Source of the DNA: UBA9676 sp036522155
GTDB lineage: Bacteria; Actinomycetota; Actinomycetes; Streptosporangiales; Streptosporangiaceae
Direction of reading: 5' to 3'
DNA: 12,889 nucleotides
Assembly: GCA_036522155.1 (NCBI GenBank)
Contig: DATDGI010000110.1
Coordinates: 1-12,889, forward strand
In this document: positions 1-4,541 of the stretch, piece after piece
Layout: each line of letters opens with the position of its first letter
Numbering within the stretch: the stretch's first letter is position 1
Program-made: the position numbers and the translations under genes
The notes under the pieces: generated by a model
What the model was told of the DNA's origin: nothing
What the model saw: the letters and a program-made list of their open reading frames with translations, nothing else
The model's database searches: none

Positions 1-650
1 CGGCCACGGGCTGCGGCCAGGACCCGGCCAGGATCAGCCTCACCGGGATCGATCTCGGCCAGGCCGTCGTGGCCATCGTGGCCGCGGGAGTGGTCAGTGG
101 CGAGTACAGCACCGGCATGATCCGCACCACCCTGGCGGCGATGCCGCGCCGGTCCGCCGTACTGGCCGCCAAGGCCGCCGTCGTCGCGGGCCTCGTGCTG
201 GCCACCGGGACCGTCGCCGTGCTGGGGTCGCTGCTCGCCGGGCGGCTCATCCTGCCCGGCCACGGTTTCACCGCCGCGCGCGGCTTCGGCCCGCTGTCCC
301 TGGCCGATGGGCCGGTACTGCGCGCCGCCGCCGGGTCGGTGCTGTACCTGGTACTGATCGCCCTGCTCAGCCTGGGTGCCGCCACCGCGGTGCGGGACCC
401 GGCGGTGGCCATCGGGCTCGTGCTCGGCCTGCTCTACCTGTTCCCGATCGTCGCCGCCCTGGTCAGCGACAAGGATCTGCAGCGCCATCTGCTCCAGGTC
501 GCGCCGATGACGGCGGGGCTGGACATCCAGGCCACCGTCGGCCTGCACAGCCTGCCCCTCAGTCCATGGGGCGGTCTGGGCGTGCTGGCCGCCTGGGCCG
601 CCGGAGCGCTGCTGGCGGGTGGATTGCTGCTACGCCTGCGGGACGCCTGA
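1..650 (+). CDS. ABC-2 type transporter permease, C-terminal part (5' truncated)
   Basis: The reading frame is open from the window edge (first full codon at position 3) to TGA at 648-650, so the gene starts upstream and its start is not visible. About 215 residues remain. Near the front is the segment SGEYSTGMIRTTLAAMPRR, the cytoplasmic signature typical of actinobacterial ABC-2 permeases that pair with a separate ATPase, followed by AAKAAVV. After it come four or five hydrophobic stretches separated by short loops, ending in a Leu-rich helix and a basic tail (LLRLRDA), as expected for a last transmembrane helix with a short cytoplasmic end. The likely role is the membrane half of an exporter or drug/lantibiotic-resistance type ABC transporter; the substrate cannot be told. 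The ATPase partner is probably upstream. Nothing links it to the pilus genes; it appears to be the neighbouring locus. The family call is firm, the function is not. Confidence 0.85.
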   Translation, partial: ATGCGQDPARISLTGIDLGQAVVAIVAAGVVSGEYSTGMIRTTLAAMPRRSAVLAAKAAVVAGLVLATGTVAVLGSLLAGRLILPGHGFTAARGFGPLSLADGPVLRAAAGSVLYLVLIALLSLGAATAVRDPAVAIGLVLGLLYLFPIVAALVSDKDLQRHLLQVAPMTAGLDIQATVGLHSLPLSPWGGLGVLAAWAAGALLAGGLLLRLRDA

Positions 651-667
651 CCGCCCGCAGGGGGCGG
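651..667 (+). terminator. Possible hairpin after the ABC permease stop
   Basis: CCGCCC (651-656) and GGGCGG (662-667) form a 6-bp all-GC stem with a 5-nt loop directly after the stop codon. An overlapping alternative stem pairs CCGCAG (655-660) with CTGCGG (671-676). There is no T tract, which is common in high-GC actinobacteria. It could end the permease transcript or simply reflect base composition. Confidence 0.35.
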
Positions 668-700
668 CACCTGCGGATCCGTACATACCGGATGCCTCTT

Positions 701-877
701 GTCGGCCGATCGGCCGACATGCCCGTCGGGTGGACGGTTTCCCTGGACGTTCACCCGATGCCGGGCCGGACGGGCGGGCAGCAGGATCTCCTTTCTGGGC
801 GGCGTGATGCCGCCCGCCCATGGGTGCTCGTGACCCAGGGACCAAGGCACCCCGCCCCGGCGCCGACAGGGCTTTCG
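701..877 (+). promoter_or_regulatory. Conserved leader of flp pilin gene 1
   Basis: The 227 bases between the permease stop and the flp1 ATG contain no other convincing gene. From about 701 onward the sequence aligns with the leader of flp2 (3528-3710). Shared parts are the 21-bp palindromic block, a segment around GGACGTT and GATGCCGG, a 37-base ungapped stretch (763-799) ending in TCTGGG, and the final CGCCGA-AGGGCT before the start codon. The hairpin GGGCGGC/GCCGCCC (797-803 with 809-815, loop GTGAT) has an equivalent in the second leader. AGGG at 868-871 is the likely ribosome binding site. I could not place a promoter with confidence, so whether the whole leader is transcribed is unknown. 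It does not visibly match a riboswitch class I know. Confidence 0.6.
703..723 (+). repeat. 21-bp leader repeat with palindromic core, copy 1
   Basis: The core CGGCCGATCGGCCG (703-716) is followed by ACATGCC. In this copy the palindrome extends to 18 bp, GTCGGCCGATCGGCCGAC (701-718). The same 21 bases recur at 3530-3550 ahead of the second pilin gene. The distance from repeat start to pilin ATG is 175 bases here and 181 there. As DNA it would suit a dimeric regulator; as RNA it would fold into a 7-bp stem with a GAUC loop. Confidence 0.8.
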
Positions 878-1063
878 ATGCTGACGTTCTATGCGTTCCT
901 GCGGAACCACCTGACCAGGCCAGCGCAGGGAGACGACCGCGGGGTCACCGCCGTGGAGTATGCGCTGCTTGGCATCTTCATCGCGGTGGTGATCGTGGGC
1001 GCGGTCACGCTGCTGGGCACCACCCTGAACAGCATGTACCAGGCGGTCGTGTCGGCCCTGTAG
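878..1063 (+). CDS. flp: Flp-family type IVb pilin, copy 1
   Basis: The product is a 61-residue prepilin and a candidate major subunit of the Tad pilus. Residues 1-22 form a charged cytoplasmic leader ending in DDRG. The Flp cleavage motif follows as G22 | VTAVEY, with Glu at +5 and Tyr at +6 of the mature protein, the hallmark of type IVb Flp pilins. The mature part is a single hydrophobic helix (about residues 29-48) and a short tail, the usual size for Flp subunits. Processing would need a TadV/CpaA peptidase, not present in this window. The ATG at 878 is preferred over upstream in-frame starts because the leader is normal length and AGGG precedes it by 6 nt. About 36 of 61 residues match flp copy 2, including an unbroken DDRGVTAVEY. 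The stop TAG lies 7 bases from the end of the convergent membrane-protein gene. Confidence 0.93.
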   Translation: MLTFYAFLRNHLTRPAQGDDRGVTAVEYALLGIFIAVVIVGAVTLLGTTLNSMYQAVVSAL

Positions 1064-1070
1064 GCAGTGG

Positions 1071-2579
1071 TCAGCGCAGCAGGACGAGCCCGTCGCGGCC
1101 GGCGTAGACCACCCGCCAGCCGGGCATCCGGGCCAGAGCTGTGGCCAGCCCGGGATGCGCTGGCCGGGAGACCACCACGATCTGGTAGCCGCTCATCAGC
1201 CGCGGCCAGTGTGCCCCCTGCGTGAACAGGAAATCGACGTAGCCGGTCAGTTCCGGGCTGGTGTACTGCTCGATCCGGGCGTCGAACGCGACCCGCCCGA
1301 ACAGGCCAGGATGCTGCCAGAGCAGCGGTGTGCTGGCCGAGTCGTCCGCGAGGATGCGCATGGCCGGGTGCGTGGCCGCGAGCGCCGCGGTCACGTCGAT
1401 GGCCCGCTGCGGGATCTGGGTGTCGAACTGGCTGTCCGGGGTCATGGCGAGCACGGCCGCGCTGGCCAGGGCCAGCCCGGCCAGCCCGGCCGCCAGCACC
1501 CGCCGGAAGGCGGTGCCGAAGACGGGCCCGGCCCCCCCGCCGCGGGCCAGCGTGTCCGCCGCCAGCAGGCTGCCGCCGAAACCGAACCAGGCCTGGTTGC
1601 GGACCGCGGTGAAGGCCAGCACGAGCAGCACGCCGGCGATGCCGAGCACGAGCGGGTCAGGCCGGATGCCCCTTCGCCAGGCGATCACCACCACGGCCCC
1701 GGATATGACCAGCAGGGCGAAGAAGCCCCAGCTGAACCGGTCCAGCGGGCTGGGGTGTGACCACTCGGTGATGTGCTGGCCGAGCACCGGGTTCCCGATG
1801 AAGCGGCGGTAGTAGCCGGCCACGCCGATCCCGTACGGGGTGCAGGCCACGCTCGCCACCGCCGCGACGGCCAGCGCCAGATAGGCCGGCATCGCCCGCC
1901 CATCGCCTCGCTTCAGCGCCCCGGCCACCCGGTATCCGGCGTACCCGGCTACCAGGCCGGCTCCCAGCAGCACCGACCCGTGCGTGTTCGCCCAGACCAG
2001 CAGCACCGGGATGACCAGCCAGGTCCTGGGGCGCAGGCGCGGCGCCTGGCCGTCGTCGAGCAGCAGCCACAGGGTGACGGCGAAGCACGGATAACCGAAG
2101 CTCTGCGCCCGGATCCCGGTGTTCCCCATGCAGACCGCGAACGCGGCCAGCGTCCAGATGAACATCCGCGCAGGCGGCACGCCCCGGCGCAGCATCAGCC
2201 CGGCCAGCAGCGCGAAACCCGAGGTGACCAGCACCGCCGACAGTGCGGCCAGGGCGCGGAACCCGCCCGCGGCCCAGGCCGCGTAGAACAGCACCTGCGC
2301 CAGCCACTGCTGATCGGTCCACGGGGCGCCGTGGGCCACCGCGGTCACCACGTTCGTGTGCGGTATCCCGTGGTGCAGGATGTACCGCCCGGCGTAGAGA
2401 TCGTAGAAGCTGTCGGGGAACATGTACCGGGAGAACATCACGTTTGCGGCCAGGATCAGCGACACCGCCGCCACCAGCCACGCTCGTGCGTCCGCTGGCC
2501 TCGCTGGTCCCGCGCGGCCGGCATGCGGGCCGGGACCGGTGGCCGTGGCTGGCTTCGCCGCCAGGCTCATGCCCCGCAT
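1071..2579 (-). CDS. Polytopic GT-C-like membrane protein
   Basis: The product is a 502-residue membrane protein of a family usually left as hypothetical. After a basic, Ala/Pro-rich cytoplasmic N-terminus (about 1-33) comes the first transmembrane helix (34-50). An external loop then carries FPDSFYDLYAGRYI (54-67), HHGIP and APWTDQQWL (about 85-93). Around ten hydrophobic segments follow, with an NTHGS motif in the middle, and a soluble C-terminal domain (about the last 120 residues) contains ADDSAS and FDARIE. Acidic residues in the first long external loop and many helices are typical of GT-C glycosyltransferases that use lipid-linked sugars; that assignment is inference. Two starts are possible: ATG at 2579 or ATG at 2570 (MSLAAKP). 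Neither has an ideal ribosome binding site; AGGG lies 12 nt before the first. It follows the response regulator gene by 37 bases and converges with flp1. Confidence 0.75.
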   Translation of the reverse strand: MRGMSLAAKPATATGPGPHAGRAGPARPADARAWLVAAVSLILAANVMFSRYMFPDSFYDLYAGRYILHHGIPHTNVVTAVAHGAPWTDQQWLAQVLFYAAWAAGGFRALAALSAVLVTSGFALLAGLMLRRGVPPARMFIWTLAAFAVCMGNTGIRAQSFGYPCFAVTLWLLLDDGQAPRLRPRTWLVIPVLLVWANTHGSVLLGAGLVAGYAGYRVAGALKRGDGRAMPAYLALAVAAVASVACTPYGIGVAGYYRRFIGNPVLGQHITEWSHPSPLDRFSWGFFALLVISGAVVVIAWRRGIRPDPLVLGIAGVLLVLAFTAVRNQAWFGFGGSLLAADTLARGGGAGPVFGTAFRRVLAAGLAGLALASAAVLAMTPDSQFDTQIPQRAIDVTAALAATHPAMRILADDSASTPLLWQHPGLFGRVAFDARIEQYTSPELTGYVDFLFTQGAHWPRLMSGYQIVVVSRPAHPGLATALARMPGWRVVYAGRDGLVLLR

Positions 2580-2586
2580 CGGGACG

Positions 2587-2616
2587 GCCGGCCCTGCTCA
2601 GGCTGCCAGGGCCGGC
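2587..2616 (-). terminator. 10-bp perfect inverted repeat between response regulator and membrane-protein genes
   Basis: GCCGGCCCTG (2587-2596) and CAGGGCCGGC (2607-2616) are exact complements around a 10-nt loop, filling most of the 38-base gap. On the minus strand the hairpin begins one base after the response regulator stop. Its 3' arm contains the CAGGG that is the only plausible ribosome binding site for the ATG at 2579. It may be a terminator or attenuator, or a translation-blocking hairpin for the membrane protein. No T tract follows. Confidence 0.55.
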
Positions 2617-2617
2617 G

Positions 2618-3361
2618 TCAGACGACGCTCGTCCCGGCCGGGGTCCTGACCGGGCCGCGGCCGAACGTGGCCGGAGCAAGTCTTCCGGGGGCCCCGGCAG
2701 ACACCGCGGCCAGCAGCGGAGCCCCGTCCCCCTCGTACTCGATCAGGCCGTGGTGGACGGCCGTCATCAGCGCCTGGGCCCGGTTGGCCGCGCCGAGCTT
2801 CTCGTACAGCCGGGCCACATAGGTCTTGGTCGTCGACTGGCTGATGAACATTCTTAGCGAGATCGCCGGGATCGACAGGCCGTCGCGCAGCAGCCGCAGC
2901 ACTTCGGTCTCCCGGGGGCTCAGCGCCAGCCGCTCCCGCACCGCCCGGCGCCGGGCGATGGCCACCGCCAGCCCGGACGCCGTGAACGAGGTGGCCGCGA
3001 CCGACGCGTGCCGGATCGCCGCCAGCACCTCTTCCACCGGCGCGGTCTTGGCGACGAAGGCCGATACCCCGGTTTCCAGCGCCCGGAACAGGACATCGTC
3101 CTCGCCCTTGGACGTCAGCATGACGATGCCAAGCTCGGCGTAGCGGTCACGGAGATCCCGGGCCAGCCGCAGGCCGTCGCCGTCGGGCAGGGTGACGTCC
3201 ACCGTCACCACCTCCGGCCGGATGGCGGCGACTACCCGCTGCGCTTCGGCCACCGACCCGCACTCGGCTACGACCTCGATGTCGGGATGCTGTCCAGCCA
3301 GCTCACGCAGGCCGTAGCGGGTGAGCGTATGACCGTCGACGATGGCGAGGCGAATGGACAT
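2618..3361 (-). CDS. LuxR/NarL-family response regulator
   Basis: The product is a 247-residue two-component response regulator. Residues 1-120 form a receiver domain: acidic residue D9, phospho-acceptor D55 in VVTVDVTLPDGDGL, T83/S84 and K105. The usual second acidic residue after D9 is glycine here (VDGH in place of VDDH), which may weaken Mg2+ binding. A linker (121-145) leads to a LuxR-type helix-turn-helix (about 146-205) with LSPRETEVLRLL and a recognition helix region around ISQSTTKTYVARLYEKLGAA. A 40-residue unstructured Ala/Gly/Pro tail ends the protein. The ATG at 3361 is supported by GGGGGAG ending 5 nt upstream. The gene is divergent from flp2 and its leader, and first in a two-gene minus-strand unit with the GT-C-like gene. 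No histidine kinase is encoded in the window. It is a natural candidate for control of the pilin promoters; that is inference from position. Confidence 0.9.
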   Translation of the reverse strand: MSIRLAIVDGHTLTRYGLRELAGQHPDIEVVAECGSVAEAQRVVAAIRPEVVTVDVTLPDGDGLRLARDLRDRYAELGIVMLTSKGEDDVLFRALETGVSAFVAKTAPVEEVLAAIRHASVAATSFTASGLAVAIARRRAVRERLALSPRETEVLRLLRDGLSIPAISLRMFISQSTTKTYVARLYEKLGAANRAQALMTAVHHGLIEYEGDGAPLLAAVSAGAPGRLAPATFGRGPVRTPAGTSVV

Positions 3362-3529
3362 TGCGGCTCCCCCCGCAAGATGCGGTTCTGGGCGCGATGT
3401 ACGTCACGCCTTTCAAAGCGTCTTCAACGCTGGCCAACTACCGCAGAGTAGACGCCTCATGCCGTGCCGGAGTTTGCGGCCGGCGTGCGACTGTTACCTT
3501 TTTGTGACCTGGCCAGCGGCTTCCCGTGC
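3362..3529. promoter_or_regulatory. Divergent intergenic region, response regulator / flp2
   Basis: About 170 bases without a gene must hold the promoter of the minus-strand response regulator and probably that of flp2. It is less GC-rich than its surroundings, with TTACCTTTTTGTGACC near 3494-3509. Visible structure: AGCGT-CTTCA-ACGCT (3417-3431), an inverted repeat that could be an operator half-site pair, and CCGCA-AGA-TGCGG (3373-3385) in the presumed 5' leader of the response regulator. No standard -35/-10 pair with good spacing stands out, so promoter positions are not assigned. Confidence 0.5.
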
Positions 3530-3710
3530 CGGCCGATCGGCCGACATGCCGGCCGGCTCGCCGCGCATGACCGGACGTTTGGCCGATGCCGGACCAAGCC
3601 TGGAGGTAACAGGGTGTCGAGTCTGGGTGGCATGGTGCCAGCCAGCCCCAAGGGTGGGTTTTGACCGATGGCCGGGCTCTCCGGCCCTGTCATCGCCGAA
3701 AGGGCTCCAG
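3528..3710 (+). promoter_or_regulatory. Conserved leader of flp pilin gene 2
   Basis: This stretch is homologous to the flp1 leader (701-877). After the 21-bp block come GGACGTTT and GATGCCGGA, then GTAACAGG at the same distance (19 nt) from TGCCGG as its counterpart in leader 1, then TCTGGG a further 16 nt on, again as in leader 1. The hairpin GGGTGGC/GCCAGCC (3625-3631 with 3637-3643, loop ATGGT) matches the leader 1 hairpin in six of seven pairs. One of these is changed on both sides: C-G at 800/812 becomes T-A at 3628/3640. A second hairpin, GGCCGG-GCTCT-CCGGCC, follows near 3670-3686. AGGG at 3701-3704 is the ribosome binding site. The 3' arm is followed by AGCCC (3644-3648), complementary to GGGCT of the ribosome binding site, so translational control is conceivable. 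Confidence 0.6.
3530..3550 (+). repeat. 21-bp leader repeat with palindromic core, copy 2
   Basis: This block is identical over 21 bases to 703-723: CGGCCGATCGGCCG (3530-3543) followed by ACATGCC. The palindrome is limited to 14 bp here because the flanking bases differ. It lies 181 bases before the flp2 ATG, on the same strand and in the same relative place as copy 1. Confidence 0.8.
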
Positions 3711-3896
3711 ATGCTCACGTTCCTAGTTCATGTCCGGAACCTGCTTGACCGGCCATTGCGGCGCGACGATCGCGGTGTGACGGCCGTGGAGTACGGGCTG
3801 ATCGTGTTCTTCATCGCTCTGGTGATCATTGGTGCGGTCACCCTCCTCGGCAAGACCCTCAGCAGCATCTTCAACAACATCGCGGCGTCGCTCTGA
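3711..3896 (+). CDS. flp: Flp-family type IVb pilin, copy 2
   Basis: The product is a 61-residue Flp prepilin, the same length as copy 1. A basic leader (RPLRRDDRG) ends at the cleavage site G22 | VTAVEY, giving Glu +5 and Tyr +6. The mature helix (about residues 29-48, with GLIVFFIALVII and GAVTLLG) is followed by a short tail ending NNIAASL. The N-terminal helix core is conserved with copy 1, while the tail, the part likely exposed on the filament surface, differs most. The ATG at 3711 has AAAGGG ending 6 nt upstream. This copy is the one nearest the assembly genes and the likelier major subunit; copy 1 could be an alternative or minor subunit. A 213-base gap with a hairpin separates it from tadE, which would allow pilin to be expressed more strongly than the machinery. 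Confidence 0.93.
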   Translation: MLTFLVHVRNLLDRPLRRDDRGVTAVEYGLIVFFIALVIIGAVTLLGKTLSSIFNNIAASL

Positions 3897-4057
3897 GCTC
3901 TTGCAGCGAGAAGCAGGTGAGCCGGGCTGCCCCGCGGAGGCCGCGGCCAGGGGCGATGATCGCCGCCGGCCGGCATGCGGTAGTGGCATGCCCACGCTCA
4001 CCGTGCTCCTGCTGCCGGAGTGGCACAGAGTCGTAACAGGCATGTCTGGTCCGGTGG

Positions 4058-4090
4058 GCGGGCGGGACGAGCGGGACGTGTCCCGCCCGC
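4058..4090 (+). terminator. 11-bp inverted repeat between flp2 and tadE
   Basis: GCGGGCGGGAC (4058-4068) and GTCCCGCCCGC (4080-4090) are exact complements with an 11-nt loop that itself contains another GCGGGAC, so a nested alternative is possible. It lies 10 bases before the tadE ribosome binding site. It could partly terminate or protect the short flp2 transcript, or act on tadE translation. Lacking a T tract, its role is unproven. Confidence 0.5.
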
Positions 4091-4101
4091 GGCACCGACA
4101 G

Positions 4102-4108
4102 GGAGGGG
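4102..4108 (+). promoter_or_regulatory. Ribosome binding site of tadE
   Basis: GGAGGGG is a strong Shine-Dalgarno sequence. It is rather close to ATG 4110 (3 nt from GGAGG) and rather far from ATG 4119 (12 nt), so it supports a start here without choosing between the two. Confidence 0.6.
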
Positions 4109-4109
4109 T

Positions 4110-4541
4110 ATGCCGACCATGAACCGGCGACGGCCCCAGACCGGGGCGGCCGACCGCGGCGCCGCGGCCGTGGAGTTCGCGCTGCTGCTGCCGGTGCTGC
4201 TGCTGATCGTCTTCGGCATCATCGACTTCGGCCGGGCCCTCAACGCCCAGATCACGCTCACCGAGGCGGCCCGGGAAGGTGCCCGGCTGGCGTCGGTGGG
4301 CGACGTCACCAGTGTGGTGGTGGCCCAAACCCAGGCCGCGGCCCCCACGCTGACGGGGATGACGGTCATCGTGGTGCCGTGCCCGGCCGGAGCGGGCCTC
4401 GGGACCAACGCGGTGGTCACGGCCAGCTATCCGTTCTCCTTCATCACGCCGATCGGGGCGGTCGCCTCACTGCTCGGTGGGCACGGGCTGGGGAATCCGA
4501 TCACTCTGTCCGCGCACGTAGAGATGCCATGCGAGACCTGA
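4110..4541 (+). CDS. tadE: TadE-like pseudopilin
   Basis: The product has 143 residues. A short basic N-terminus (MPTMNRRRPQTGAADRG) leads to the pseudopilin cleavage site G17 | AAAVEF, with Glu at +5. The hydrophobic helix LLLPVLLLIVFGIIDFGRAL and then ITLTEAAREGARLASVG follow, the standard TadE signature (PF07811 type). The remaining 80 or so residues form a small extracytoplasmic domain with cysteines near residue 89 and at the very end (EMPCET), which may form a disulfide. TadE proteins are minor pseudopilins processed by the same peptidase as Flp and needed for pilus assembly. The start is ATG 4110 or ATG 4119; both keep the cleavage site. The end overlaps the next gene by 13 bases, indicating translational coupling. 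Confidence 0.9.
   Translation: MPTMNRRRPQTGAADRGAAAVEFALLLPVLLLIVFGIIDFGRALNAQITLTEAAREGARLASVGDVTSVVVAQTQAAAPTLTGMTVIVVPCPAGAGLGTNAVVTASYPFSFITPIGAVASLLGGHGLGNPITLSAHVEMPCET

Noticed and set aside
566..877. In-frame upstream extension of flp1 (open frame from 566), and similarly 3342-3710 for flp2, as a long pilin leader peptide
   Set aside because: Both frames are open by chance in high-GC DNA. The encoded extensions are not alike beyond the identical 21-bp block, and the homologous TCTGGG segment lies in different frames relative to the two pilins. The normal leader of about 20 residues and the ribosome binding sites support 878 and 3711.
701..877. GEMM-I cyclic di-GMP riboswitch in the pilin leader
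   Set aside because: A pilus gene would suit it, but the conserved GEMM core (GCAAA-containing segments in the two-helix junction) is not visible in either leader.
1657..2822. Long open frames on both strands across the GT-C-like and response regulator genes
   Set aside because: They are Arg/Gly/Pro-rich, lack domains, and overlap two genes with clear family features. They are typical frame shadows in high-GC DNA.
3473..3500. Promoter TTGCGG ... TACCTT ahead of flp2
   Set aside because: The spacing of 15 bases is too short for a usual housekeeping promoter, and no equivalent stands at the same place ahead of flp1.
3971..4000. GCATGC repeats (3973-3978 and 3994-3999 region) as a recombination or attachment site
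   Set aside because: The units are six bases and self-palindromic, which is easily chance. There is no integrase, target duplication or tRNA nearby.
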